Positions 31,362 to 39,192 of a stretch of 49,688 nucleotides of DNA are shown here, piece after piece. Below the pieces are notes generated by a model. That model saw nothing but the letters and a program-made list of their open reading frames with translations. It was not told the origin of the DNA and searched no databases. A program made the translations under genes and the position numbers. Origin of the DNA: a virus; IMG/VR virus record IMGVR_UViG_3300036790_000126, positions 1 through 49,688 of that record; one strand, given 5' to 3'. How positions within the stretch are numbered: position 1 is the first letter of the stretch; each line of letters starts with the position of its first letter.

Positions 31362-31555
31362 GCGCGCCGCGCCCGTGGAAAGTCCACACCCAGCAGCGCA
31401 TGGATGACTCGTGGATGTTCTGGATTCTGGCACCAAATAACGCCACCGTAGCAAAGTCCTGCCATCACTACAAAACTCAGAACAGCGCGGTCAAGGGCGC
31501 CGTGAAGCTTCTTTCCGCATGGCGAACCAACGGAATAAGAGTGGAGACGCGATGA
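31358..31555 (+). CDS. Small basic protein
   Basis: 65 residues from ATG 31358 (ATGA overlap). Trp-rich start and basic helical end (VKGAVKLLSAWRTNGIRVE). Could bind nucleic acid; family not recognised. Confidence 0.62.
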   Translation: MSAPRPWKVHTQQRMDDSWMFWILAPNNATVAKSCHHYKTQNSAVKGAVKLLSAWRTNGIRVETR

Positions 31556-31692
31556 CCCTCACAGAGCGGATGCACACCGCCGCCGACACACTCGAGGAAA
31601 TCAGCGCCCTCTACGGCTACAAGTTTCCCGACGAGCAGGGATGGTCCGCGGCTGAGCTACGCGGCGAAGCCAAACACGTGGGAGACCGATGA
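31552..31692 (+). CDS. 46-residue early peptide
   Basis: MTLTERMHTAADTLEEISAL start, with a WSAAELRGEAKHV C-terminus. Helical and coupled on both sides. Peptides with this TLEEISxLYG pattern recur in actinobacteriophages; unknown role. Confidence 0.62.
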   Translation: MTLTERMHTAADTLEEISALYGYKFPDEQGWSAAELRGEAKHVGDR

Positions 31693-31823
31693 CCAAGTGG
31701 GAACGCGTGGTGTGCCCTATCTGCAAACGCCTCGTGGCCGTCTCAGACATTCAGGGGTTAGCCCATGCACACGCGGACAAGGTCGGTAATCCGTGTCCCA
31801 TGAGCGGAAGGACCGTGGCATGA
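31689..31823 (+). CDS. 44-residue Zn-finger peptide
   Basis: MTKWERVVCPICKRLVAVSD start; Cys, His and a C-terminal NPCPMSG could hold one zinc (C2HC). ATGA overlaps at both ends. Confidence 0.62.
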   Translation: MTKWERVVCPICKRLVAVSDIQGLAHAHADKVGNPCPMSGRTVA

Positions 31824-31999
31824 ACGACAGCCGATTTGATCAGGTCTGCGCCCTCGTTGATGATGCCCGCTGCCTCATCGCAGACATCACGGAGGAAGGC
31901 GTGGACCGCCTTGAGGACCGCATGTATTTGGACGGTATCCGCCACAGCCTCAACGAGGCCCTGCGCCGCACAAAGAACCTGAAGAGTGATATCCGGTGA
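31820..31999 (+). CDS. Small helical protein
   Basis: 59 residues from ATG 31820, two charged helices (CALVDDARCLIADITEEGVD). Just upstream of the recombination-replication block. Unknown. Confidence 0.62.
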   Translation: MNDSRFDQVCALVDDARCLIADITEEGVDRLEDRMYLDGIRHSLNEALRRTKNLKSDIR

Positions 32000-32466
32000 A
32001 CGACGAGATGCGTGACGCAGCAGCCAGGGCAGTCGTGTTCCAGGTTCTTGAGCAGGCGGCGAAGGCCCGTAAGGATGAGGCGAAAGCCGAACTGGCACAG
32101 CTTCAACCAGGCGACACCGTCGGCGCCCAGTGGGACGGGCAGCTCCTCGGCAAAGCCACAATGACAACGGGACGAACCAAATTGGTTGTCACCGACGAAC
32201 GAGCGTTCATTAACTGGGTTGCAGGCCATCATCCCACTGAGATCATCTCTCAAATCAACCCCGCATTTGTACGCGGGCTGGAGCAGCGGGCACGGGAATA
32301 CGGCGCGCCGATAGACACCTTGGGGGAATTGATACCGGGGGTTGAACTTCAGATTGGTGACTGCTATGTGAGTGTCCGTAAGGAGAAGGATGCGCCATTC
32401 GTTGTAGCGCAACTCCTTTCCGGTGGACGCGTAGCCCTCGACGGCATCAAAGAACTGGAGCAATAA
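31996..32466 (+). CDS. Early protein, partner of the recombinase
   Basis: 156 residues from GTG 31996. N-terminal charged helix (AAKARKDEAKAELAQLQPGD) and a beta-rich middle. Proteins of this layout commonly precede the Rad52/ERF-like gene in mycobacteriophages, suggesting a role in recombination or as an accessory DNA-binding protein. No firm family. Confidence 0.65.
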   Translation: MNDEMRDAAARAVVFQVLEQAAKARKDEAKAELAQLQPGDTVGAQWDGQLLGKATMTTGRTKLVVTDERAFINWVAGHHPTEIISQINPAFVRGLEQRAREYGAPIDTLGELIPGVELQIGDCYVSVRKEKDAPFVVAQLLSGGRVALDGIKELEQ

Positions 32467-33104
32467 TGGTGGACAAGACGCCGTTGGAAAAGCTGCGGGA
32501 ACCGTTCGGGGAGGGCCAGGTCTCACGGCTGCCGAAGCCAACATTCAAGGGCGCGTGGGACACCGCACGTAAGCAGAGATGCAATGTTTGCAAGGGGTAC
32601 CACCCCGTCGAGAACACAATCCACCTGGACTATGTAGGGCATGCAGCGTTGACCGCCCGGCTTCTGGATGTCGATCCGCGGTGGTTCTGGGAGCCGTTGG
32701 CGCTAGACGAATCCGGGTTGCCGGCGTTTGACCGTAACGGCGGTTTGTGGATCAAGCTCACCGTCGATGGAATGACCCGTCTGGGTTATGGAGACTCCCA
32801 GGGCAAGACTGGGCCTAACGCGGTCAAGGAAGCGATCGGGGACGCGCTACGCAACGCTGGGATGAGGTTCGGGGCTGCCTTAGATTTGTGGCACAAAGGC
32901 GATCTTCACCAGGACGAACCCCCACCACGCACAGACATGGACGACGCCCTCGCCGAACTCGGAGACGCCTGCGCTGGACTGGATTTGAACCCCACCGATG
33001 TTTCGGCGAAGTTCTTCGCCATCCACAAAAAACCCCCCCGGCAGGCCACTGCGGAACAGGTCCGGGAGTTCATCACATCAATGCACGATCAGGAGCCAGC
33101 GTGA
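32466..33104 (+). CDS. Rad52/ERF-like single-strand annealing protein (candidate)
   Basis: 212 residues. The core HLDYVGHAALTARLLDVDPR, WFWEPLA, LWIKLTVDGMTRLGYG and then AIGDALRNAGMRFGAALDLW follow the Rad52/ERF-superfamily pattern: a nucleotide-independent annealase with a terminal alpha-helix containing DALRNAGMRFG. An upstream Cys pair (RKQRCNVCKGY) may bind zinc. It would promote annealing during phage recombination and replication. Family assignment is by motif memory, so moderate. Confidence 0.66.
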   Translation: MVDKTPLEKLREPFGEGQVSRLPKPTFKGAWDTARKQRCNVCKGYHPVENTIHLDYVGHAALTARLLDVDPRWFWEPLALDESGLPAFDRNGGLWIKLTVDGMTRLGYGDSQGKTGPNAVKEAIGDALRNAGMRFGAALDLWHKGDLHQDEPPPRTDMDDALAELGDACAGLDLNPTDVSAKFFAIHKKPPRQATAEQVREFITSMHDQEPA

Positions 33105-33430
33105 CCGGCTTCTCACCGAAGGTGCGGGGCATCATCCGCGAAAGATCCGACGGCTACTGCGAATACTGCGGGCTGGCGCGTGGTGTGGAGATTCACCACC
33201 GACGGCCGCGGGCTATGGGCGGCACAAACCAAAAGTCCACGAACGAGGCATCTAACGGGTTGCTGCTGTGCTCTGGGTGTCACCGCTGGGCTGAAGCACA
33301 CCGCACCGACGCCCTGTTGGTGGGGGTGTTGCTGCTGCAGATCCAAAGCCCCTTGAAGGCAGCCGTGCTGTACCGCGGCCAATACGTGTTCCTGGACGAT
33401 TTGGGGAACCTCATGGAGGTGGCTGCGTGA
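33101..33430 (+). CDS. Small HNH endonuclease
   Basis: 109 residues from GTG 33101 (GTGA overlap). CEYCGLARGVEIHHRRPRAM and NGLLLCSGCHRWAEAHR form the HNH fold with zinc Cys pairs. Located in the recombination block, so it may process replication intermediates or be homing-type. Confidence 0.85.
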   Translation: MTGFSPKVRGIIRERSDGYCEYCGLARGVEIHHRRPRAMGGTNQKSTNEASNGLLLCSGCHRWAEAHRTDALLVGVLLLQIQSPLKAAVLYRGQYVFLDDLGNLMEVAA

Positions 33431-33597
33431 ACATCTTCGACCAGCTCGGGGACCGCAAGAGCGCGATGGTGCAGAACGCCCTCCAAAAGTCGTGTGAAGT
33501 ATGTCGCGCCAAGGCGGGGGAGGACTGCAGCAACACGATTGTCAGCGGCTACCCGTTGGAGAACCGGCTAGTGCATTTCGCGAGGGCCACTGCCTGA
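33427..33597 (+). CDS. Phage zinc-binding protein (CxxC...C...H type)
   Basis: 56 residues from GTG 33427. SCEVCRAKAGEDCSNTIVSG then LENRLVHFARA matches the small phage zinc-binding family with CxxCxAxxGxxC and a distal His-Arg. The TGA overlaps the next ATG by one base. A related protein is at 37030-37197. Confidence 0.7.
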   Translation: MNIFDQLGDRKSAMVQNALQKSCEVCRAKAGEDCSNTIVSGYPLENRLVHFARATA

Positions 33598-34475
33598 TGC
33601 CGTGGTTCAACGTCGATGACGGCTTCGCTAACTCCAAGCCCGTGTTGCGCATCCCCCGCAGATATCGCTGCGCCGCTCTCGGGTTGTGGACGCTGGCCGG
33701 GTCGTGGTCGGCGAAGGAATTGATGGACGGTTTCATCCCCGAAGAAGCCCTGCATGAGTTCGCCTCAACCCCCGCGATGGCGCAGCTTCTTGTGGGCGCA
33801 GGACTGTGGAGACGCGTCGAAGGAGGGTGGCAGTTCGAGAACTGGGCGAAGTACCAACGCACTAAGGCCCAAGTCTATGCATACCGGGCTGCGGAGGCGG
33901 AACGTAAGCAGCGTTACCGCTCCAAGGTGAAACCCGCTGATAGCGAAGGGGTGTCCCATGGTATGTCCCAGCGGGACACCAGCGTGCGTCCTGCCGGGAC
34001 ACCAGGCGGAGTCCGCTCGGAATCCGCTCTACCAATACCAACACCAGAACCAACACCTAACCAAGTAAGTAATTCACTTACGTTGGTAGAGGGGGGTGTG
34101 GGGGGAGACCCGCCGAATCTTCCCGTCGCAGCCAAGGCTGCTCCGGCCAACCAGAGGCGTAAGCGAATCCCAGATGGCTACATGCCGAACGGGGACCGCA
34201 TCGCCAAGGTGCGTTGTGAGTTTCCTTCCGCGTCTGACCTAACCCTGAAATCGCTGCATGAGGATTTTTGCCTGTATTGGCAGGGGCAGGGGAAGCCGAT
34301 GGCTGATTGGGATGCCACGTGGTTGCGGTGGATTCGGCAGGAGCTACGGAAGGCGACGACGCCAGCACGTAATGGTCATCACCTCAACGGTGCAGGAAAG
34401 CCGACCCAGAAGGCGATGGGTTACCAGGAATCAGCGGAGCGTGTCATCGCAGCAATGGAGGAAATCCGTGATTAA
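33597..34475 (+). CDS. Replication initiation / HTH protein
   Basis: 292 residues from ATG 33597. MPWFNVDDGFANSKPVLRIP, ALGLWTLAGSW and a winged-HTH-like region, then a Gln/Pro-rich linker and a C-terminal FCLYWQGQGKPMADWDATWL box. This is the usual mycobacteriophage replication initiator organisation (DnaD/replisome-organiser type). It probably binds the origin and loads helicase with the next gene. Overlaps it by 8 bases. Confidence 0.78.
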   Translation: MPWFNVDDGFANSKPVLRIPRRYRCAALGLWTLAGSWSAKELMDGFIPEEALHEFASTPAMAQLLVGAGLWRRVEGGWQFENWAKYQRTKAQVYAYRAAEAERKQRYRSKVKPADSEGVSHGMSQRDTSVRPAGTPGGVRSESALPIPTPEPTPNQVSNSLTLVEGGVGGDPPNLPVAAKAAPANQRRKRIPDGYMPNGDRIAKVRCEFPSASDLTLKSLHEDFCLYWQGQGKPMADWDATWLRWIRQELRKATTPARNGHHLNGAGKPTQKAMGYQESAERVIAAMEEIRD

Positions 34476-34953
34476 CGCATCCCCGCAAACGGTTCGGGCT
34501 GTCGCGCAGGCGATGCAGCTCGCCGCCCTGCTCGATGACCGCCTCGGCCACACCGATGACGCCCGGGTCGCTGCCTGGGCTGAACAGATCGAACGCCACA
34601 AGCTGACGAAATCAGATTTGTTGGATGGGGTGCAGGCGTTTTATGACTCGCCGAGTGAGCGTGCGATTCAGGTGGGGGATTTGATTCACCACTCCCGGAA
34701 GGTGCGGCGGGACCGCAATGAGCGTGAGGCCGAGCAGGAGCGGGAACGCCGCGCTGAACTGTTGAGCGTCAAAGCCTCCGACGAGGTCAGGTCCCTCACT
34801 GCTGGGGTGGTGTTGGGGCCGGTGAAGAAACGGACCAAACGGTTGAAAGACGCTGAGAAGGCGTTGCAGTGCGTCACCAACAAACACGAAGCCAGCGCGG
34901 CTATCGGTGAGTATTTCGAAGCTAAAACCGCAGCCCACAAGGGAGTTTCATGA
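34468..34953 (+). CDS. Replication-associated protein, possible helicase-loader partner
   Basis: 161 residues from GTG 34468, overlapping the initiator by 8 bases. Helical; VRAVAQAMQLAALLDDRLGH and a charged centre (RDRNEREAEQERERRAELLS). Its constant pairing with the initiator in mycobacteriophages suggests a role in loading the host helicase, but no Walker motif is present. Confidence 0.62.
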   Translation: MINASPQTVRAVAQAMQLAALLDDRLGHTDDARVAAWAEQIERHKLTKSDLLDGVQAFYDSPSERAIQVGDLIHHSRKVRRDRNEREAEQERERRAELLSVKASDEVRSLTAGVVLGPVKKRTKRLKDAEKALQCVTNKHEASAAIGEYFEAKTAAHKGVS

Positions 34954-35210
34954 CTGCTGCTGGATCGTTGGAGGGTTTGATTAACCGGGAAGCCTGGGTG
35001 GAGCAGGCGGTTTGTGCTCAAACAGGAGCGGGCGACACTTGGTATCCCGAGAGGGGGAACAGCGCCAGGAATGCGAAACGCATCTGCTGGTCGTGCCCGG
35101 TGCGGGCGCAGTGTTTGGCGTACGCGTTGAACCGCAACGAACCCTTCGGGGTATGGGGTGGTTATTCGGATCGGGAGCGGCGCCAGATGAGACGGGACGT
35201 GATCGCATGA
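34950..35210 (+). CDS. WhiB-family transcription regulator
   Basis: 86 residues with the four iron-sulfur cluster Cys (22, 46, 49, 55: AVCAQ and ICWSCPVRAQC) and the GVWGGYS turn of WhiB proteins, then a basic end. Phage WhiB (as in TM4) can alter host gene expression or superinfection. The ATG overlaps the previous stop. Confidence 0.92.
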   Translation: MTAAGSLEGLINREAWVEQAVCAQTGAGDTWYPERGNSARNAKRICWSCPVRAQCLAYALNRNEPFGVWGGYSDRERRQMRRDVIA

Positions 35211-35539
35211 CTGACATTCGTGCACGCCTCGCAGACGCGCTGCGGGACCAGTGGACGCCCTCAACGGTCGTCTACGGGACTGACGAGCCGGTGGGTTTCT
35301 ACTCCCCAGAGGATTGGGCACACCACGTCGCCGATGTGTTGTTGTCGTTGCCTGGCATAGCCATCGTGGAGGTGCTAAACCTATCGAGCGATAGGGAAAG
35401 AATCCTATCGACCTTGGATGAAATCGCCGGTCTTAGATACTACTTCGGCACCGAAAAAGGCTACGCGATTGCTGCCGCGCTTCTGGCCGCCGACACAGCC
35501 TCCGACAGCCCTCCTGACGGTTCAGGGATACCGGCATGA
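35207..35539 (+). CDS. Early protein of unknown function
   Basis: 110 residues. VGFYSPEDWAHHVADVLLSL is a recurring phage helix; the C-terminus is Ser/Pro-rich. Starts and ends in ATGA overlaps. Confidence 0.65.
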   Translation: MTDIRARLADALRDQWTPSTVVYGTDEPVGFYSPEDWAHHVADVLLSLPGIAIVEVLNLSSDRERILSTLDEIAGLRYYFGTEKGYAIAAALLAADTASDSPPDGSGIPA

Positions 35540-35733
35540 CGGAACGTGTCCGTAAACGCGCTCCCGCGGCTCTGAGGGCCACGCAATGGGGGTCCGAGGT
35601 TCAACAAGCCAACGCCCGAACCAACGCCGCTAGGGAAGCGAAGGAACGCCACCAACGACCAAGAACCGTCATCGACTGGCCCGCGGCCATCGCGCGGCTC
35701 GAAGCCATGCTCAACCGAATCGAGGACCAATGA
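35536..35733 (+). CDS. Small basic protein
   Basis: 65 residues, rich in Arg/Ala (MTERVRKRAPAALRATQWGS). Helical with a C-terminal leucine patch (IARLEAMLNRIED). Unknown. Confidence 0.62.
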   Translation: MTERVRKRAPAALRATQWGSEVQQANARTNAAREAKERHQRPRTVIDWPAAIARLEAMLNRIEDQ

Positions 35734-35891
35734 GCGACGAAGCGGCTGCAAATCTGTATCTCGTCATCGGGTTAACCGGAACAGCGGGGGTCATCGCCGA
35801 CGCTGCTCTGTATCCACGTTGGTGGATTTTGGTGCCTCTAGCCGCTGTGCTGGTCGCGGATATTCTGTGGGGAATCTGGGAGACGCAGTGA
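35730..35891 (+). CDS. Small two-TM membrane protein
   Basis: 53 residues; helices LYLVIGLTGTAGVIADAAL and WWILVPLAAVLVADILWGI. ATGA and GTGA overlaps. Possibly membrane regulation; unknown. Confidence 0.65.
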   Translation: MSDEAAANLYLVIGLTGTAGVIADAALYPRWWILVPLAAVLVADILWGIWETQ

Positions 35892-36217
35892 GCACCCAGT
35901 GCCAGAACTGCCAGGGAAGGTCAGAGCTATTTTTATGTCAACTCTGTTCTCAGGAACTCAAGTCGATGCTGATCGGGTTGGCCACCGGTCAGGAGTTGCC
36001 TAACGGCCACCGAGGAGCATCCTGGCTCGAATACCTCCAGGACTGTGCCAACGGGCACACACGGTTGGGTGAGTCGGCCCGCCGTAGCACCGAACACGGA
36101 AGCCCCCTCCTGATGAACGAACGCGCATCAGGACTACTGAGCGATGTTCACTCGATGCTTTTACGCTGGGTAGCAGCCGTCAACACCAACGCCGAGATAC
36201 TAGCTGCCCCCGAGTAA
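35888..36217 (+). CDS. Zn-finger protein of mycobacteriophage type
   Basis: 109 residues from GTG 35888. CQNCQGRSELFLCQLCSQEL is a C4 zinc motif; then GQELPNGHRGASWLEYLQDC and a helical region LLSDVHSMLLRWV. I recall similar proteins as common in mycobacteriophage early regions. May bind DNA or host proteins. The stop is embedded in repeat family 2. Confidence 0.7.
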   Translation: MSTQCQNCQGRSELFLCQLCSQELKSMLIGLATGQELPNGHRGASWLEYLQDCANGHTRLGESARRSTEHGSPLLMNERASGLLSDVHSMLLRWVAAVNTNAEILAAPE

Positions 36218-36238
36218 CCCCACCCCAACAGGAGAACC

Positions 36239-36510
36239 ATGAGCAGAGACGAAACAACTACATGGCGGCAACTCATCGCTAGCGAGTTACAAGAACATCC
36301 CGGAGAGGAGTTGATTGCAGTCACACTGGATGACGCTGCGCTCGACGCAGAGTTCGACGGAGGTTACGGCAGCGCGCACATGGCGAGCCCTTCACGGCGT
36401 GGTCGCAAAACCGCGTCTATTTCCCGATCGTTTATGACGGTGCGGAGTGGGTCGGTTCAGCCCCCCGCAATCCATGCGATGAAGCGACTGAGCATCTCGG
36501 CGGCCAGTAG
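36239..36510 (+). pseudogene. Phage protein gene with central frameshift
   Basis: The start at 36239 reads MSRDETTTWRQLIASELQEH then DDAALDAEFDGGYGSAH. The conserved continuation (EPFTAWSQNRVYFPIVYDGA, then PRNPCDEATEHLGG) is in the -1 frame and stops at 36508-36510. The switch is near 36380-36385. One extra base there restores a 90-residue protein that I recall as a frequent mycobacteriophage family. The uninterrupted starting frame runs to 36529 but its tail looks random. Confidence 0.72.
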
Positions 36511-36552
36511 TTACGCTGTAGCTGAGTAACCCCCCCAACCACAGGAGAACCG

Positions 36553-36690
36553 ATGAGGGACGAAGACCCGAAATGGAACCCATTTCACCCAGATTGGCTG
36601 CCGAAAGTACGCAACAACGATGTGTTCGTTTATGGGCACGGATGGATGCAGCCAGAGGAACAATTCAACCTCCCCGCTGTCCCCGAGTAA
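36553..36690 (+). CDS. 45-residue peptide after repeat copy 2
   Basis: MRDEDPKWNPFHPDWLPKVR start with a GHGWMQPEEQFNLPAVPE end. Trp/Pro-rich. The start and stop both lie in repeat family 2 units. Unknown. Confidence 0.6.
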   Translation: MRDEDPKWNPFHPDWLPKVRNNDVFVYGHGWMQPEEQFNLPAVPE

Positions 36691-36708
36691 CCCCCGACAG
36701 GAGAACCG

Positions 36709-36955
36709 ATGAAAGTTCACGATTGACGCCAATAGCGATCTTGCTCGGTCGATTCAGGCACGCCGCGATACGGACATGACATTGAGCATCGTGGCGCATG
36801 ACCCGACATTCACCGACGCCGAGAAAGTCATTACGGCCCGGATGATGAGCTGGACCATCCGTAAAGGCTGCGACCACGCGCCCGACCAGATGGACGTCGA
36901 GTGGATGGATCACTCGGAGTTCAAGAATCTCCTGCCACCCGCCGCCGCTGTTTGA
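36709..36955 (+). pseudogene. Small gene with a one-base frameshift after its start
   Basis: The ATG placed by repeat copy 3 (36709) meets a stop after five codons. Removing one A (ATG-A-AAG) gives MKFTIDANSDLARSIQARRD and continues to LPPAAAV with stop 36953-36955. An internal ATG at 36776 could make a shorter 59-residue product. Either a one-base insertion or use of the internal start. Confidence 0.6.
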
Positions 36956-36982
36956 GTAACCCCCAACCACAGGAGAACCGCG

Positions 36983-37030
36983 ATGTACCCGCTCGTCAAC
37001 ACCAACACAGAACAGCTAGGGATGGACTGA
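36983..37030 (+). CDS. 15-residue peptide after repeat copy 4
   Basis: MYPLVNTNTEQLGMD ends in a TGATG junction with the next gene. Probably a leader or a remnant; only its placement supports it. Confidence 0.3.
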   Translation: MYPLVNTNTEQLGMD

Positions 37031-37197
37031 TGTGGAGTTGGCAGTGCGTTGAATGCCCAGTCTGTGGGCAACCGATAGGAAGCAAATGTCGCACGCTGAA
37101 AACCGGGCGCGTCACCGACACCCACCACTCACGCATCGACGCGGCTCACGACATGACATGGCGTGAGAAATTCGAAGCAGCAGGGATCACCGAATGA
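37030..37197 (+). CDS. Phage zinc-binding protein
   Basis: 55 residues. CVECPVCGQPIGSKCRTLKT and TDTHHSRIDAAHD form the CxxCxxxxGxxC...HxxR phage zinc motif, as in 33427-33597. Starts on the TGATG overlap. Confidence 0.72.
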   Translation: MWSWQCVECPVCGQPIGSKCRTLKTGRVTDTHHSRIDAAHDMTWREKFEAAGITE

Positions 37198-37694
37198 CAC
37201 CGATCGCCGCCGCCTGCTTCCTGTCTAGGCATGTCCCGTTGATTGCTTGCCGTGAAGACGCCGGCCAATGCTTCACCGACATCAAGAACGCCGTTGACAC
37301 CATCGAGAGAATGATCAACAGGCCCCGGTCGAAGAGATTCTGCGGTGTGTGCCCCACCATGCGCGCCGACAAAGGCCAGGAAGTGCAGTGCGGGGAATCC
37401 CTCTACGCGAAACACGACGATGTGTTGGTGACGTGTTGGCGGTGCAAACAATCCTATGACGCAGACAGGCTCATCCAGGACGCTGTCGACAACGTCCGCG
37501 GCCTGCTCTACAGCTCAAGCGAAATCTTGGCGATCATGGCGCAAATCGGTGAACCCGTCCCCGCCCGAAGCTGGCGGTACTGGCGGGCCAACGGGAAAAT
37601 CCCGGAACGCAACGAATGGGGCGCTGAACCTGGCTACTGGCTTGAGGATGTAAGAAAACTCAGGAATCGCACCGCCGATGAAGATGCGGCCTGA
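37194..37694 (+). CDS. Zn-ribbon plus HTH-like protein
   Basis: 166 residues. FCGVCPTMRADKGQEVQCGE and VTCWRCKQSYDADRLI make a zinc ribbon; the C-terminal SSSEILAIMAQIGEPVPARS and RYWRANGKIPERN resemble a MerR-like HTH. A probable DNA-binding regulator of the early region. Confidence 0.68.
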   Translation: MTPIAAACFLSRHVPLIACREDAGQCFTDIKNAVDTIERMINRPRSKRFCGVCPTMRADKGQEVQCGESLYAKHDDVLVTCWRCKQSYDADRLIQDAVDNVRGLLYSSSEILAIMAQIGEPVPARSWRYWRANGKIPERNEWGAEPGYWLEDVRKLRNRTADEDAA

Positions 37695-37696
37695 AA

Positions 37697-37897
37697 ATGG
37701 AAGAATACTCAGACCACGTGCTGCGCCTCGCTGAAGCCGCTTTGGATCTAATCACCGCGCTGCGTTTGAGGGGTCTGCGGGTCACTAAACTCCGCATGAA
37801 TCCAGTCGACTATGCGCAGCTTCCGACAGGCAGCCATCTGCTATGGGGAGTGCCGATAGCGATTGACCAAAACACACGAGCGTTTGAGACACCATAG
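37697..37897 (+). CDS. Small protein of unknown function
   Basis: 66 residues (MEEYSDHVLRLAEAALDLIT start); helix then beta-rich end. Last gene before the terminator region. Confidence 0.62.
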   Translation: MEEYSDHVLRLAEAALDLITALRLRGLRVTKLRMNPVDYAQLPTGSHLLWGVPIAIDQNTRAFETP

Positions 37898-37954
37898 CCT
37901 GACCTGCATGTGTTAGTCTCGCGGCAAGATGCGTTTACAAGCGCGTCCAAAATT

Positions 37955-37987
37955 AACCCCACAACCCTTTCGGCTGTGGGGTTTTTT
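37955..37987 (+). terminator. Intrinsic terminator, possible end of a small RNA
   Basis: CCCCACA (37957-37963) pairs with TGTGGGG (37975-37981), flanked by AA/TT pairs, followed by six T. A TGTTAGTCT extended -10-like box at 37911-37919 would give a transcript of about 60 bases ending here. Confidence 0.82.
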
Positions 37988-38007
37988 GTGACCGAATCGA
38001 GGTCGCT

Positions 38008-38181
38008 ATGACGATGACACCCACCCGGCTCATCCCCACGTCTGTTGCGACCGATCTAGCGGCCACGCTGGCCCGTCTACGCATGGCCCGCACCGTAGGC
38101 GACACACAAGAAGCCCGCGTCTCAGAACGACGCCTCAACTGGATTCTGGAAAAACACATCCCCAGACAGGAGAAACCGTGA
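38008..38181 (+). CDS. Small basic helical protein
   Basis: 57 residues from ATG 38008. MTMTPTRLIPTSVATDLAAT start, RMARTVGDTQEARVSERRLN helix. Overlaps the next GTG. Starts a new block after the terminator. Confidence 0.62.
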   Translation: MTMTPTRLIPTSVATDLAATLARLRMARTVGDTQEARVSERRLNWILEKHIPRQEKP

Positions 38182-38330
38182 TCGTCCTGGGCATCGTGTT
38201 GCTGCTTCTGGGCTATTTCCTGCCCGTCCCCATCCTGGAAACTTTGGGCATCATTCTGCTCATCGTCGGAGCCGTCCTATGGGCCCTCAGTGCCGCTGGG
38301 CGGCCCGTCGGCGGAAGAAACTGGTGGTAA
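38178..38330 (+). CDS. DUF6131-like two-TM membrane peptide
   Basis: 50 residues from GTG 38178. MIVLGIVLLLLGYFLPVPIL, a second TM, then GRPVGGRNWW match the DUF6131 family of small mycobacterial/phage membrane proteins. Its ribosome site is a partial copy of repeat family 2. Confidence 0.78.
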   Translation: MIVLGIVLLLLGYFLPVPILETLGIILLIVGAVLWALSAAGRPVGGRNWW

Positions 38331-38333
38331 CAA

Positions 38334-38456
38334 ATGGCTGATCAGTTGAACGTAGAGATCGAAGAGGTGGGACACGTCCGCAAAGTGTCTGTCACCTTCA
38401 CCCCCACCACCGAAGTCGCTGTGGAAGTCGTTGATGATGAGGCGCGGCGCTACTGA
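38334..38456 (+). CDS. 40-residue acidic peptide
   Basis: MADQLNVEIEEVGHVRKVSV start, a beta-hairpin-like peptide. It ends on the A of the next ATG (TGATG). Unknown. Confidence 0.6.
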   Translation: MADQLNVEIEEVGHVRKVSVTFTPTTEVAVEVVDDEARRY

Positions 38457-38686
38457 TGCCCCGCAAACCCGCCCCGCAGCCCTACACAGGCCCTCCTGGG
38501 GATCAACGCCTAGAAGTACGTGTCAACGACAGGATCGTGTTCCTGCAGCGCGTACACGGTTACAGCATTGATCAGCAGGCGGATCAGGTGACGGTCCTGG
38601 GTGCGCTACGACCGGCAGCCACGCCTGTGGAAACGTTGGCTCCTGAACCTGCCGCGGAGGTCATGGAGCCCGAGGACGACCTGTGA
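38456..38686 (+). CDS. Small protein, Pro/Ala-rich tail
   Basis: 76 residues; central strand motif RLEVRVNDRIVFLQRVHG and acidic end. Overlaps the next GTG by 4 bases. Unknown. Confidence 0.62.
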   Translation: MPRKPAPQPYTGPPGDQRLEVRVNDRIVFLQRVHGYSIDQQADQVTVLGALRPAATPVETLAPEPAAEVMEPEDDL

Positions 38687-39192
38687 CCGAGATCTGGCGC
38701 CCGGTGGTTGGCTACGACGGATTATATGAAGTCAGCGACTTCGGTCAGGTCCGATCTATTGATCGGGTTGTGATGCGACGAAACCGTTGGGGCGAGTTCG
38801 CCCACAAATACGCGGGCAAGCCGATCCATCCCGACAGGTCGACTGACTACCTGCGCGTCAAACTGTCCAAAGACGGCATTGTTCGACGTGCGTCAGTCCA
38901 TGAGCTTGTAGCCGCCGCGTTTATCGGTCCAAAGCCTGCGGGACTGCAGATCTGCCACAACGATGGCGACTCATTTAATAACTGCGCTGACAACCTCCGT
39001 TACGGGACTCCCTCGGAAAACATGCTGGATAGCGTAGGTCACGGAACGCATGTAGCGGCGCGAAAGACGCACTGCCCACAAGGCCATCCCTATGACGAGG
39101 CCAACACGTGGAGAGCGAAGACCAGGAATCAACGGCTATGTCGAGCGTGTAGTCGCATCCGTCAGCGTGAGTTGCGCAAGGTGGCCGTATGA
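38683..39192 (+). CDS. NUMOD4-HNH homing endonuclease
   Basis: 169 residues from GTG 38683. EIWRPVVGYDGLYEVSDFGQ is the NUMOD4 motif, then VHELVAAAFIGPKPAGLQIC, HNDGDSFNNCADNLRYGT (HNH_3) and a C-terminal CPQGHPYDEANT ribbon. Typical free-standing homing nuclease. Confidence 0.9.
   Translation: MTEIWRPVVGYDGLYEVSDFGQVRSIDRVVMRRNRWGEFAHKYAGKPIHPDRSTDYLRVKLSKDGIVRRASVHELVAAAFIGPKPAGLQICHNDGDSFNNCADNLRYGTPSENMLDSVGHGTHVAARKTHCPQGHPYDEANTWRAKTRNQRLCRACSRIRQRELRKVAV

Larger units (their letters stand above)
36211..36985 (+). repeat. Start-associated repeat family 2 (four copies)
   Basis: Units GAGTAACCCCCAACCACAGG followed by AGAACCG and ATG occur at 36211-36243, 36524-36557, 36685-36712 and 36954-36985. 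Three carry the previous gene's final Glu codon and stop (GAG TAA); in the fourth the stop TGA is at 36953-36955. Each ends at the next start. A shortened relative (CAGGAGAAACCGTG) is at 38167-38180. The AGGAGA part is a ribosome site; the C-rich arm is conserved beyond need. Confidence 0.85.
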
